The notes: generated by a model not told the origin, from the sequence alone. 15,280 nucleotides of DNA from Bacillota bacterium (GCA_023418755.1 JAEZZE010000201.1:1-15280), one strand, 5' to 3'. Numbered from the stretch's first letter, positions 6,696 to 14,423 are shown. Program-made: numbers and translations.

Positions 6696-7364
6696 TTGTT
6701 TACGGGAATTATCGAAGAAATGGGCGTTCTGCGCTCCGTGCAGCGCAGGGGCGAAGCGATGATATTGAGCATCTCGGCATCCAAGGTGCTGGAGGACGTC
6801 AAGCTCGGAGACAGCATCGCCGTCAACGGCGCCTGTCTGACCGTCGTGGAATTCGACCGAACGAGCTTCGCGGTGGACGTCATGCCGGAAACGTACCGTC
6901 ACACGAACCTGAGCTCGCTGAAGCCGGGAGCTCCTTTGAACTTGGAGCGTGCGATGCAGGCGGGGGGCCGATTCGGCGGACATCTGGTGCAGGGGCACGT
7001 GGACGGCACGGGGGTAATCCGGAGCCGGACGGCCGAAGAGAACGCCGTCGTATTCGCGATCGAGCCCGACGATCCGGCGATTCTTCGCTACGTCGTGCAG
7101 CAAGGCTCGGTTACGCTGGACGGCATCAGCTTGACGGTCGTTTCGACGGACCGGGAGGCGGGCGTTTTCACGGTATCGATCATTCCCCATACGCTGCGGG
7201 AAACGGTGCTGCAGCATAAGCGCCCCGGCGAAACGCTGAATATCGAATGCGACGTTCTCGGCAAATACGTGGATCATCTGCTGAATTGGCGGGATCAAGG
7301 CCCGGCCGCGCGCAAAGCCGGCGGGCTAACGGAAGCGATGCTGAGAGACAACGGATTTTTGTAA
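6696..7364 (+). CDS. ribE: Riboflavin synthase, alpha subunit
   Basis: Dismutates two molecules of 6,7-dimethyl-8-ribityllumazine to riboflavin and a pyrimidinedione, the final step of the pathway. The 222-residue protein shows the family's internal duplication: an N-terminal lumazine-binding barrel starting MFTGIIEEMG, with VNGACLTV at 43-50, and a second barrel starting at about GHLVQGHVDGTG (95-106), with LDGISLTV at 141-148 and IIPHTL at 162-167. The C-terminal NIECDVLGKYVDHLL helix, which drives trimerisation, is present. The TTG start at 6696 directly follows the ribD stop and has AAGGAGG at 6681-6687, eight bases upstream. ribBA follows after 17 bases. In B. subtilis nomenclature this gene has also been called ribB. 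Confidence 0.97.
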   Translation: MFTGIIEEMGVLRSVQRRGEAMILSISASKVLEDVKLGDSIAVNGACLTVVEFDRTSFAVDVMPETYRHTNLSSLKPGAPLNLERAMQAGGRFGGHLVQGHVDGTGVIRSRTAEENAVVFAIEPDDPAILRYVVQQGSVTLDGISLTVVSTDREAGVFTVSIIPHTLRETVLQHKRPGETLNIECDVLGKYVDHLLNWRDQGPAARKAGGLTEAMLRDNGFL

Positions 7365-7381
7365 AAGGAGAGATCACAACG

Positions 7382-8611
7382 ATGGAACAGCATCATTTTG
7401 ACCGGATCGACGATGCGATCCAAGATTTGAAGCAAGGAAAAGTCATTATCGTCGTCGACGACGAAGACAGGGAGAACGAAGGCGATCTCGTCGCTTTGGC
7501 CGACAAGGCGACGCCCGAGGTCATCAACTTCATGATCAAAGAGGCCAGGGGGCTGCTCTGCGTTCCGATCACGCAGGAGCGGGCGGAAGCTCTTGACTTG
7601 CCCCCCATGGTCAATCACAATACGGATTATCACGGCACGGCGTTCACCGTTTCGGTCGATCACGTGTCCACGACGACCGGAATTTCGGCCCACGAGCGTT
7701 CGCTGACGGTGCAGGCGATGATCGATTCGGCGGCGAGGCCGGGCGACTTTCGCAGGCCGGGTCATATTTTTCCGCTGATCTCGAAGAACGGCGGCGTGCT
7801 CAGACGGGCCGGCCATACGGAGGCGGCGATCGATCTGGCGAGAATGAGCGGTTCCGCTCCGGCGGCCGTCATCTGCGAGGTCATCAAGGAAGACGGAACG
7901 ATGGCGAGGCTGCCGGATCTCCAGACGTTCGCCCGGGAGCACGGCTTGAAGCTGATCACGATCAAGGATCTGATTCATTACCGCAACGAGACGGAGAAGC
8001 TGGTCAAGCGGGAAGTCGCCGTTAGGCTGCCGACCGACTTCGGAACGTTCCAGGCCATCGCCTATACGAACGAGGTCGACCGCAAGGAGCACGTCGCCTT
8101 CGTCAAAGGGGAGCTCGACGGTTCCAAGCCGGCGCTCGTGCGCGTGCATTCCGAATGTCTGACTGGAGACGTGTTTCATTCCCATCGCTGCGATTGCGGC
8201 CCCCAGCTGGAAGCCGCGCTCCGTCAGATCGACGAAGCGGGCAGCGGCGTGCTGCTCTACATGCGCCAGGAGGGCCGGGGCATCGGCCTGATCAATAAAC
8301 TGCGGGCTTACGAGCTTCAGGAGCAGGGATTGGACACGGTGGACGCGAATATCAAATTGGGGTTCGCTCCGGATCTTCGCGATTACGGCATCGGAGCGCA
8401 AATTTTGAAGGATCTCGGCATTCGCGACATTCGGCTGCTGACGAATAACCCGCGCAAGATCAAAGGGCTGGAAGGCTACGGCCTGAACGTCGTCGAGCGC
8501 GTTCCGATCCAGATGCAGGAGAACGAAGATAACACCGGATATTTGCACACGAAGAAAGCGAAGCTGGGCCATCTGCTGTCGTTCCAAGGCGAGCCCGACT
8601 ACAACATTTGA
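7382..8611 (+). CDS. ribBA: Bifunctional 3,4-dihydroxy-2-butanone-4-phosphate synthase / GTP cyclohydrolase II
   Basis: Supplies both entry precursors of riboflavin: the N-terminal domain converts ribulose 5-phosphate to dihydroxybutanone phosphate and formate, and the C-terminal domain opens GTP. The protein is 409 residues, a normal length for the fusion. Motifs of the first domain are VDDEDRENEGDLV at 25-37, FRRPGHIFPL at 123-132 and the catalytic RAGHTEAAIDL at 142-152. Motifs of the second are SECLTGDVFHSHRCDCGPQL at 257-276 (zinc ligands C259, C270 and C272), MRQEGRGIGLINKLRAY at 294-310 and LLTNNPRKI at 352-360. The ATG at 7382 has AAAAGGAG at 7363-7370 upstream, and the family's N-terminal sequence starts right after it. 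Open codons before it overlap ribE and are not part of the protein. ribH follows after 14 bases. Confidence 0.97.
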   Translation: MEQHHFDRIDDAIQDLKQGKVIIVVDDEDRENEGDLVALADKATPEVINFMIKEARGLLCVPITQERAEALDLPPMVNHNTDYHGTAFTVSVDHVSTTTGISAHERSLTVQAMIDSAARPGDFRRPGHIFPLISKNGGVLRRAGHTEAAIDLARMSGSAPAAVICEVIKEDGTMARLPDLQTFAREHGLKLITIKDLIHYRNETEKLVKREVAVRLPTDFGTFQAIAYTNEVDRKEHVAFVKGELDGSKPALVRVHSECLTGDVFHSHRCDCGPQLEAALRQIDEAGSGVLLYMRQEGRGIGLINKLRAYELQEQGLDTVDANIKLGFAPDLRDYGIGAQILKDLGIRDIRLLTNNPRKIKGLEGYGLNVVERVPIQMQENEDNTGYLHTKKAKLGHLLSFQGEPDYNI

Positions 8612-8625
8612 GAGGATGAACGAAC

Positions 8626-9096
8626 ATGTCTATCGTATATGAAGGTCACTTAGTATCCAAAGGGTTAAAATACGCGATCGTCGTCGGAAGATTCAACGAG
8701 TTTATTTCGTCCAAGCTGCTCGGAGGCGCGCTTGACGCTCTGAATCGCCATGGAGCGCAAGAGAACGAGATCGAAATCGCATGGGTGCCCGGAGCGTTCG
8801 AAATTCCTCTGATCGCCCAGAAGCTGGCCGAGAGCGGCAAGTACGACGCGGTCATTACGCTCGGCGCGGTCATCCGCGGCTCCACGCCGCACTTCGACTA
8901 CGTCTGCAACGAAGTGGCCAAGGGCGTAGCCGCCATCTCGCTCAAGACGGGCGTGCCGACGATCTTCGGCGTGCTGACGACCGACAGCATCGAGCAAGCG
9001 GTAGAGCGCGCGGGCACGAAAGCCGGCAATAAGGGATGGGACGCGGCGACGACGGCGATCGAAATGGCGAATTTGACGCGGGCGATCTCGGGCTGA
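8626..9096 (+). CDS. ribH: 6,7-dimethyl-8-ribityllumazine synthase
   Basis: Condenses 5-amino-6-ribitylaminouracil with dihydroxybutanone phosphate to make the lumazine that RibE consumes; in bacilli it forms a 60-subunit capsid that can enclose RibE trimers. The 156 residues match the family. Substrate-binding features are F23 in VVGRFNEF, WVPGAFEIP at about 53-61, GAVIRGSTPHFDYV at about 80-93 with the catalytic H89, and the C-terminal GNKGWDAATTAIEMANL. The ATG has a GAGAGGAT site next to the ribBA stop. It is the last recognisable rib gene: no ribT follows, unlike B. subtilis. I see no terminator hairpin after it, so read-through into scpA is possible. Confidence 0.97.
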   Translation: MSIVYEGHLVSKGLKYAIVVGRFNEFISSKLLGGALDALNRHGAQENEIEIAWVPGAFEIPLIAQKLAESGKYDAVITLGAVIRGSTPHFDYVCNEVAKGVAAISLKTGVPTIFGVLTTDSIEQAVERAGTKAGNKGWDAATTAIEMANLTRAISG

Positions 9097-9109
9097 TAAG
9101 ATTTTGTTA

Positions 9110-9115
9110 TAGAAT
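9110..9115 (+). promoter_or_regulatory. Candidate -10 element for scpA
   Basis: TAGAAT at 9110-9115, within TTGTTATAGAATCGGG, lies 35 bases before the scpA start. TTGACG at 9073-9078 is a good -35 hexamer but 31 bases away, so it is not paired with it. The candidate rests on the -10 alone and on similarity to the block before ppiB. Confidence 0.3.
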
Positions 9116-9150
9116 CGGGAACGCGAACGAAGGCAGGAGGAGAAAACCGC

Positions 9151-9942
9151 GTGGCAATGCTGTACAAGCTGGAGACGTTCGAAGGTCCGCTCGATTTGCT
9201 GCTCCACCTTATCGACAAGGCGGAAATCGATATTCAAGATATATCGATCAACGAGATTACCGATCAATATATGGAATATTTGGCGGCCATGCAGGAGCTC
9301 GAGCTTGACATTACCAGCGAATTTCTCGTCATGGCGGCGACCCTGCTCTCCATGAAGAGCAGGCAGTTGCTGCCGAAGCCTCCGGTAACGGAGGAGCCGT
9401 GGTTGACGGTCGACGAAGACGAAGGACTCGATCCGCGGGAGGAACTGATCCGCAGGTTGATCGAATACCGCAAGTTCAAGTCGGTGGCCGGCCAACTGAG
9501 GGAGAAGGAATGGGATCGCAGCCAGGTGTATACGCGCGAGCCGGCCGACCTGACGCCGTACGAGAAAGCGATCAAGACGAATCCGGTGGAAGGACTGCAC
9601 GTGAACGACCTGGTGAGCGCATTTCAGAAAGCGATGAGGCGGCTGGCCGGGAGAAACCGGGTGTCGTCGATTCGCAAGGACGAAATTTCGGTCAAAGACC
9701 GGATTCTCGATATTATCCATACGCTTAAGAACCGCTCTGCCGAAGGGAAGCTGCTGTTTTCCCAACTGCTCAGGGAAGAGGACGATCGCGAGGAAATCGT
9801 CGTCACCTTTCTGGCGATTCTGGAACTGATGAAGCGAAAATGGATTTCGTGTCATCAAAACGCGCTGTTCGAAGAAATCGTGTTGTCGTGGACGGGGAGA
9901 GAAGAGAACGATGAATTACTCGACATTGAAATCGGTACTTGA
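9151..9942 (+). CDS. scpA: Segregation and condensation protein A (kleisin)
   Basis: The kleisin subunit that bridges the two Smc heads in the bacterial condensin and recruits ScpB dimers, needed for chromosome organisation and segregation. At 263 residues it has the usual length. The N-terminal signature FEGPLDLLLHLIDKAEIDI at about residues 10-28 and DISINEITDQYMEYL just after it form the helical domain that binds the Smc neck; an acidic middle (EPWLTVDEDEGLDPREEL) and a C-terminal winged-helix part that contacts the Smc cap follow. GTG 9151 is chosen over ATG 9157 because AGGAGGAG at 9135-9142 is eight bases from the GTG. The 3' end overlaps scpB by 32 bases, so the two partners are translated from one mRNA. 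Confidence 0.96.
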   Translation: MAMLYKLETFEGPLDLLLHLIDKAEIDIQDISINEITDQYMEYLAAMQELELDITSEFLVMAATLLSMKSRQLLPKPPVTEEPWLTVDEDEGLDPREELIRRLIEYRKFKSVAGQLREKEWDRSQVYTREPADLTPYEKAIKTNPVEGLHVNDLVSAFQKAMRRLAGRNRVSSIRKDEISVKDRILDIIHTLKNRSAEGKLLFSQLLREEDDREEIVVTFLAILELMKRKWISCHQNALFEEIVLSWTGREENDELLDIEIGT

Positions 9943-10528
9943 AGGCCTGTTGTTCGTATCCGGAGACGAAGGGATCAGCGCGAGGACGGCGGCGGAAGTA
10001 GTGGAGACGGACGTGGACGTCGTCGCGGACGTATTCAAGGATCTGCAGAAGGAATTCGTCAAAAAAAACCGCGGCATCCGGATCGCCGAAGTAGCCGGAG
10101 GCTATCGCCTGACTACCGTGATCGAACATGCGCCTTATTTCGAGAAATTGGCGTACTCTCCTTCCCGTTCGTCGCTTTCCCAGGCGGCGCTAGAGACGCT
10201 GGCGATCATCGCCTACAGACAGCCGATTACCCGGATCGAGATCGAAGAAATTCGCGGAGTGAAGGCCGACAGGCCGATTCACCACCTGGTCAACAAAGAT
10301 TTGATCGAAGAGAAGGGCAGAGCCGATGCGCTCGGACGGCCGATTCTTTACGGGACGACGAAATCCTTCCTCGATTATTTCGGCTTGGCGAACATTCAGA
10401 GCCTGCCCGAACCGACGATTTCAGACGGCGACGACGAGCTGGAAGAAAGAACGAAGCTGCTGTTCGACCGGATCGAGGGCCGCCAGCTTTCCTTGGAAGA
10501 TCTGGATCGCGAGCTCGATACGGACTAA
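9911..10528 (+). CDS. scpB: Segregation and condensation protein B
   Basis: Forms a homodimer of winged-helix domains that binds the central part of ScpA in the Smc-ScpAB condensin; cytoplasmic and nucleoid associated. The 205-residue length is typical. Characteristic stretches are LEGLLFVSGDEGIS at about 10-23, the conserved LSQAALETLAIIAYRQPITR at about 90-109, EIEEIRGVKADRPIHHL just after, and GRPILYGTTKSFLDYFGL. The C-terminal ~40 residues are acidic and probably flexible. ATG 9911 lies inside the end of scpA with a GGGGAGAGAAGAG purine stretch before it. The next gene starts 69 bases after the stop, and almost all of that gap is a long hairpin. Confidence 0.96.
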   Translation: MNYSTLKSVLEGLLFVSGDEGISARTAAEVVETDVDVVADVFKDLQKEFVKKNRGIRIAEVAGGYRLTTVIEHAPYFEKLAYSPSRSSLSQAALETLAIIAYRQPITRIEIEEIRGVKADRPIHHLVNKDLIEEKGRADALGRPILYGTTKSFLDYFGLANIQSLPEPTISDGDDELEERTKLLFDRIEGRQLSLEDLDRELDTD

Positions 10529-10549
10529 GGTTCGGCAAGAAAACGGAAT

Positions 10550-10618
10550 GATCCAAAGCCAGAAGGCCATACTACCCCTAAGAAAGGCGGGGGAGGTATG
10601 GCCTTCTGGCTTTGGATC
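10550..10618 (+). promoter_or_regulatory. Long perfect hairpin covering the ribosome site and start of the DUF2953 gene
   Basis: Bases 10550-10572 are the exact reverse complement of 10596-10618, a 23-bp uninterrupted stem. After two mismatches, CCCC at 10575-10578 pairs with GGGG at 10590-10593, leaving the 11-base loop TAAGAAAGGCG at 10579-10589. The right arm contains the ATG at 10598-10600 and the first six or so codons of the downstream gene; GGGG of the GGGGGAGG purine tract is paired, while AAAGG stays in the loop. No T-run follows, so it is not an ordinary terminator. In mRNA the stem should block initiation unless melted or cleaved. It could also be a recent inverted duplication. Confidence 0.8.
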
Positions 10619-11290
10619 GCCTCGGCGGCCGCAGCGGCGGCGATCGCCGGGGCATGGGCATCGCGAATCAAGGTGCGCGTCCGCTATTCGCGCAGCGGCA
10701 AGCTGGATCAGCTGGTCGTCGTCGTTCAGGCTTTGTTCGGTCTATTTCACTATCAGATTCTGCTCCCCTCCATCGTGATCCGCGGCATGAACGTCATGTA
10801 CCGCGAGCGGCGGCAAGGCGGATTGTCCGGCAGGGAAACGGAAAGCCGGGCCGGCCGGACGTTGGGAAGGAAATCGATTCTGCGCTACATAAGAGCTTAT
10901 AGATCGGTTCTTGTTTCCTCGAAGCGCTTCAAAAGATGGGCGAGACGGACGTTGAAGAAAGTGGAGTGCACGCGTTGGAGGCTCGACTTTCGCGTCGGCA
11001 CCGGAGACGCCGCGTCAACGGCCGTGCTGACGGGACTGCTGTGGTCGGTGTCCGGCTGCGCTTCGGGAATGGCCAGCCGCTTGGTGTCCTTTCGGACCTC
11101 CCCCCGCGGGGAGGTGACGCCGAATTATTCCGATTTCGAGTTTGCGGCCGTCTGGGAGGCGGACTTCCGCATTCGGCTGGGCACGTTCGTATGGGCGATC
11201 CTTAAGTTGGGAACGAGGACGCTTCGCATCCGGAAAGCGATCCGGGCGTGGCGCAACTGGCTGACTCCGCCCAACGAAGGCTTGAGCTAG
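10598..11290 (+). CDS. ytfI: DUF2953 family protein, YtfI-like
   Basis: A 230-residue protein of unknown biochemical function. An N-terminal membrane segment (about residues 2-22, WLWIASAAAAAAIAGAWA) is followed by a basic RIKVRVRYSRSGKLDQLVV strand region typical of DUF2953, a charged middle with many arginines, and a C-terminal LGTFVWAILKLGTRTL hydrophobic stretch. It lies directly before a ytfJ/gerW-like gene; the ytfI-ytfJ pair is conserved in spore formers, which suggests a sporulation role, but this is context only. The ATG at 10598 lies inside a strong hairpin, with AAAGG at 10583-10587 as the only well-spaced ribosome site. I recognise the family from overall pattern and neighbourhood rather than from catalytic residues; no enzyme motif is visible. 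Confidence 0.75.
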   Translation: MAFWLWIASAAAAAAIAGAWASRIKVRVRYSRSGKLDQLVVVVQALFGLFHYQILLPSIVIRGMNVMYRERRQGGLSGRETESRAGRTLGRKSILRYIRAYRSVLVSSKRFKRWARRTLKKVECTRWRLDFRVGTGDAASTAVLTGLLWSVSGCASGMASRLVSFRTSPRGEVTPNYSDFEFAAVWEADFRIRLGTFVWAILKLGTRTLRIRKAIRAWRNWLTPPNEGLS

Positions 11291-11378
11291 CGGAAGATGG
11301 CAGGCGGGAGGCGGGAAAGCGGCGCATAAAGGCGGCGGGGTTTCGGGCAAATTAGGTACACGAAAGGAGGAGTTGAAG

Positions 11379-11858
11379 ATGTCTCAGCATCCGATTAACG
11401 GCTTAATGCAGACCGCCATGGAAAATATCAAGGACATGGTGGATGTAAACACTATAGTTGGAGAACCCGTCCAAACCCCGGACGGGAGCGTGATCATGCC
11501 GATTTCCAAAGTCGGGTTCGGCTTTGCGGCAGGGGGAAGCGAATTTTCGACGGACGAAACGTCCGGAGATTCCGGGCATCAGCGCGGTCAAGACGGTCAT
11601 AACGCATCGGTCGCCCTTCCGTTCGGGGGAGGCAGCGGCGGCGGCGTATCGATTACCCCGATCGCCTTTCTCGTCGTCGGCGCGCATGGCGTCAAGATCG
11701 TGCCGCTGGACAATCAGACGCATCTGCTTGAGCGCCTGATCGACGCCGCTCCGGAATGGGTCGACAAGCTGAAGCACGCCTTTATGCGCAATCCGAATTC
11801 GACGGAGACGGTTCGGACGGTCGAGACGAAAACATCCAGCGATTCGTCGCTCATGTAA
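11379..11858 (+). CDS. ytfJ: Spore protein YtfJ / GerW family
   Basis: A 159-residue soluble protein. The N-terminal half carries the family signature: HPINGLMQTAMENIKDMVDV, then TIVGEPVQTPDGSVIMPISK and a VGFGFAAGGSEF glycine stretch at about residues 50-61. The centre is glycine-rich (FGGGSGGGVSITPIAFLVV) and a KIVPLDNQTHLLERLIDAAP segment follows. In B. subtilis the homologue is made in the forespore and is needed for germination with certain nutrients (GerW); its molecular activity is unknown. ATG 11379 is preferred to TTG 11373 because AAAGGAGG at 11363-11370 is eight bases from the ATG and only two from the TTG. It follows the ytfI-like gene by 88 bases without an obvious terminator and is closed by a strong one. 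Confidence 0.92.
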   Translation: MSQHPINGLMQTAMENIKDMVDVNTIVGEPVQTPDGSVIMPISKVGFGFAAGGSEFSTDETSGDSGHQRGQDGHNASVALPFGGGSGGGVSITPIAFLVVGAHGVKIVPLDNQTHLLERLIDAAPEWVDKLKHAFMRNPNSTETVRTVETKTSSDSSLM

Positions 11859-11872
11859 GCCGGGAAACCTTC

Positions 11873-11909
11873 AAGCGCCAGCATCCGATGTTCGGAGGCT
11901 GGCGCTTTT
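11873..11909 (+). terminator. Intrinsic terminator after ytfJ
   Basis: AAGCGCCAGC at 11873-11882 pairs perfectly with GCTGGCGCTT at 11898-11907, and the stem continues through TCCGA and TCGGA at 11884-11896. A short TTTT run at 11906-11909 ends it. It separates the scpAB-ytfIJ block from the dacB-spmAB operon. Confidence 0.8.
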
Positions 11910-11941
11910 AAGGTTGCCGCGCCTTGATCGCAATCCCTCCA

Positions 11942-11965
11942 CATACTTTGGGACATGCATACATA
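11942..11965 (+). promoter_or_regulatory. Candidate sigma-E-type promoter for the dacB operon
   Basis: CATACATA at 11958-11965 resembles the sigma-E -10 (CATACAnT). CATACT at 11942-11947 resembles the -35, but the 10-base gap is shorter than the usual 13-15. dacB-spmA-spmB is a mother-cell sigma-E operon in B. subtilis, which is the main support. Initiation near 11972 would give a leader of about 50 bases. Confidence 0.38.
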
Positions 11966-12023
11966 AAATGGAACCATGAGATTCGCGCCGGACGGCGCCC
12001 GAGTGAACCCGAGGAGGATCGGC

Positions 12024-13232
12024 ATGCTGATCTGGATTCGCATTATTCAAGCCCGACATTTCGCTGCGCTGTTCGTCTGCCTGACGTTGATCGCCGGCCT
12101 GTCCTCTGCGGCAGGAGCCGCGGCGGCCAAGCCGGCTAGACCGCCCTCGAACGGGGCCAAAGCGGCCGCGCTCGCCGACGTGGCTTCGGGAAGAATATTA
12201 TTCAGCCAGCGCGGCGACGAACAGATGAAGATCGCCAGCCTGACGAAGATCATGACCGCCATCGTCGCCATCGAGCACGGCAATCTGGACGATAACCTGA
12301 AGGTAAGCAAACGGGCCGCCGGCAAGGAGGGCTCCTCGCTCTATTTGAAGGAAGGCGAGAAAATGTCGCTGCGCAATGCGCTGTACGGCTTGATGCTGCG
12401 CTCCGGCAACGATGCCGCGATGGCCATCGCCGAACACGTAGGCGGCTCCGTCGAAGGATTCGCGTTTCTGATGAACAAGAAAGCCGAAGAGCTCGGGCTG
12501 GAAAACAGCCACTTCATGAATCCTCACGGCTTGGACGAGCAGGGGCACTACTCTTCCGCGAACGACTTGGCGAAGCTTACCGTCTACGCGCTGCACAATC
12601 CGGAATTCAAGGAAATCGTCAAGACGGAGGTGCGAACCGCGCCTAATCCTAACGATTCCTGGGACTACAAGTGGGTCAACAAAAATAAGATGCTGCGGTT
12701 GTACGAAGGGGCGGACGGCGTCAAGACCGGTTATACGAAGCAGGCGTTGAGGACGCTCGTCAGCTCCGCGACGCGGGACGGGCAGCAGCTCGTCGCGGTT
12801 ACGCTCAACGACCGGCAAGATTGGAACGACCACGCCAGGCTGCTGGATTACGGCTTCGCGAGCTATCCGCTCGTCCGCGTCGTCAAGGAGGGAGATCCGC
12901 TAACGGACTATCCATACGAGACCGCGGCGGGCTTTGCGTATCCATTCGCCGAAGGGGAGCGGGAACGGCTCGAGATCCGGCTTGCCCCTTTTAAGTCCGA
13001 TTCGGTGCAATATCGTCTCGGCTACCGCGGACAGCTCAGATTCGTGCTGGACGGCCGGCAAATCGGGACGGTTCCGCTCGTGGCCGATGCCGAGAGGGAA
13101 CGGCAAAGGGGAGAGGCCCGACCGGAGGACGCTCGGCCGACATCGACCGCCGCCGGCGCGAAGACCGGCTTCGGGGCTGCGCTAAAAACGGCTCTCAGAG
13201 CCTTGCTGCTTGGAGGGAAATCGCAATGGTGA
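12024..13232 (+). CDS. dacB: D-alanyl-D-alanine carboxypeptidase, DacB-type (peptidase S11)
   Basis: A low-molecular-weight penicillin-binding protein that trims the terminal D-Ala from peptidoglycan pentapeptides; the sporulation form limits cross-linking of the spore cortex. The 402 residues begin with a signal peptide (hydrophobic core about residues 13-30, ending near GAAAAKP). The catalytic triad motifs are all present: SLTK at 72-75, SGN at 127-129 and KTG at 234-236. A beta-rich C-terminal domain and a basic, small-residue tail that may anchor it follow. ATG 12024 has GAGGAGG at 12011-12017; the ATG at 11976 lacks a ribosome site and would put charged residues before the signal peptide. 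The neighbouring spmA and spmB are why I call it dacB rather than dacA or dacF. The stop overlaps the spmA start by seven bases. Confidence 0.88.
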   Translation: MLIWIRIIQARHFAALFVCLTLIAGLSSAAGAAAAKPARPPSNGAKAAALADVASGRILFSQRGDEQMKIASLTKIMTAIVAIEHGNLDDNLKVSKRAAGKEGSSLYLKEGEKMSLRNALYGLMLRSGNDAAMAIAEHVGGSVEGFAFLMNKKAEELGLENSHFMNPHGLDEQGHYSSANDLAKLTVYALHNPEFKEIVKTEVRTAPNPNDSWDYKWVNKNKMLRLYEGADGVKTGYTKQALRTLVSSATRDGQQLVAVTLNDRQDWNDHARLLDYGFASYPLVRVVKEGDPLTDYPYETAAGFAYPFAEGERERLEIRLAPFKSDSVQYRLGYRGQLRFVLDGRQIGTVPLVADAERERQRGEARPEDARPTSTAAGAKTGFGAALKTALRALLLGGKSQW

Positions 13233-13879
13233 ACTGGATATGGATGGGCATGATCGTGTTCAGCGTCGTGTACGGGGCCGCCAACGGCAAGATGGAGAAG
13301 GTAGCGGAAGCGGCCTTCGGAGGCGCGCAGACGGGCGTGACTGTCTGCCTCGGCTTGATCAGCATCCTTGTCTTCTGGATGGGGCTGATGAGAATCGCCG
13401 AAGAGGCCGGGCTCGTGCAGAAGCTTTCTTCGCTGATGGCTCCCGTCGTCAGGAGGCTGTTTCCCGACGTGCCGAGAGATCACCCGGCGATGGGCTATAT
13501 CTTATCGAACATGAGCGCGAACCTGCTGGGCTTGGGCAACGCGGCGACGCCGATGGGCATCAAGGCGATGCAGGAGCTTCAGAAGCTGAATCCCGAACCG
13601 ACCGTCGCCACGCCGGCGATGTGCACGCTGCTGGCGTTGAACACGGCCAGCATCACGCTCGTGCCGACGACGATCATTGCCATCCGGATGAATTTCGGCG
13701 CCGTTCATCCCGCTGACATCGTGGCGCCGACGCTGCTCGCGACCGTGATCTCGACCGGCGCGGCCATCCTGGCGGACAGATGGTACCGCCGCAGAAACAA
13801 GCGTCCGCCCGCCTTTAGAGCGAACGGAAAAGACGCGCCCGACGCTCTTCCGCCCGCCGCGGCCGCCGGAGGGGGCTGA
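13226..13879 (+). CDS. spmA: Spore maturation protein A
   Basis: An integral membrane protein with nucleoside-recognition (Gate) domain character, needed with SpmB for full dehydration of the spore core and thus heat resistance; no transported substrate is known. Of 217 residues, about 195 match the usual SpmA length. Membrane segments lie near residues 2-18, 40-55, 125-150 and 165-185, with the conserved MSANLLGLGNAATPMGIKAM at about 94-113 and LLALNTASITLVPTTIIAIR at about 133-152. The last ~25 residues are a hydrophilic then Pro/Ala/Gly-rich extension of low complexity. The start lies in an ATGGTGA overlap with dacB, with GGAGGG before it, so translation is coupled. spmB begins four bases after the stop. 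Confidence 0.95.
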   Translation: MVNWIWMGMIVFSVVYGAANGKMEKVAEAAFGGAQTGVTVCLGLISILVFWMGLMRIAEEAGLVQKLSSLMAPVVRRLFPDVPRDHPAMGYILSNMSANLLGLGNAATPMGIKAMQELQKLNPEPTVATPAMCTLLALNTASITLVPTTIIAIRMNFGAVHPADIVAPTLLATVISTGAAILADRWYRRRNKRPPAFRANGKDAPDALPPAAAAGGG

Positions 13880-13883
13880 TCCA

Positions 13884-14423
13884 TTGATCTCGATGATCCA
13901 GATCGTCTCGACTTGGACGATTCCCGTACTTATCGCTTTCATTCCGTTATACGCTTCGCTGCGTAAAGTTCCGGTCTACGAGACGTTCGTCGACGGCGCC
14001 AAAGACGGCTTCGGCACGGCGATCGGCATCATTCCGCATCTCGTCGGGATGATGACGGCGATCGGCATGTTCCGGGCCTCGGGGGCGCTGGACGCCCTGA
14101 TCGGCGCAATCCGGCCCGCGCTGGAGCTCATCGGCATTCCGAGCGACGTGCTTCCGCTGGCGCTGCTGCGGCCGATTACCGGGGCGGGATCGCTCGCCTT
14201 CGTTACCGACCTGATCAAAGAGCAAGGCCCGGACTCGTTCTCCGCCCGAGTCGCTTCCGCGATCCAGGGAAGCACGGATACGACGTTGTACGTCCTGACC
14301 GTCTACTTCGGGGCCGTAGGCATTCGCAACGCGCGCTACGCGCTCAAGGTCGGGCTGTTCTCCGACCTTGTCGGTTTTTTCGCCGCCGTCGCCGCTTGCT
14401 GGTTGTTGTTCGGCTTGGTATGA
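13884..14423 (+). CDS. spmB: Spore maturation protein B
   Basis: Membrane partner of SpmA, 179 residues, essentially the family length. Hydrophobic segments are seen near residues 10-25, 45-65, 85-105, 135-150 and 155-178. Conserved stretches are VPVYETFVDGAKDGF at about 29-43, IGIIPHLVGMMTAIGMFRAS at about 47-66, LLRPITGAGSLAFVTDLI at about 93-110 and IQGSTDTTLYVLTVYFGAVG at about 126-145. The TTG at 13884 is chosen because GGAGGGGG at 13868-13875 is eight bases upstream; the next in-frame ATG would lie too far. SpmA and SpmB are required in the mother cell for spore core dehydration in B. subtilis. The rluB start lies 20 bases after the stop. Confidence 0.95.
   Translation: MISMIQIVSTWTIPVLIAFIPLYASLRKVPVYETFVDGAKDGFGTAIGIIPHLVGMMTAIGMFRASGALDALIGAIRPALELIGIPSDVLPLALLRPITGAGSLAFVTDLIKEQGPDSFSARVASAIQGSTDTTLYVLTVYFGAVGIRNARYALKVGLFSDLVGFFAAVAACWLLFGLV

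Noticed and set aside
7295..8587. A 430-residue minus-strand frame opposite ribBA
   Set aside because: A shadow frame produced by codon bias; the sense strand is unambiguously ribBA.
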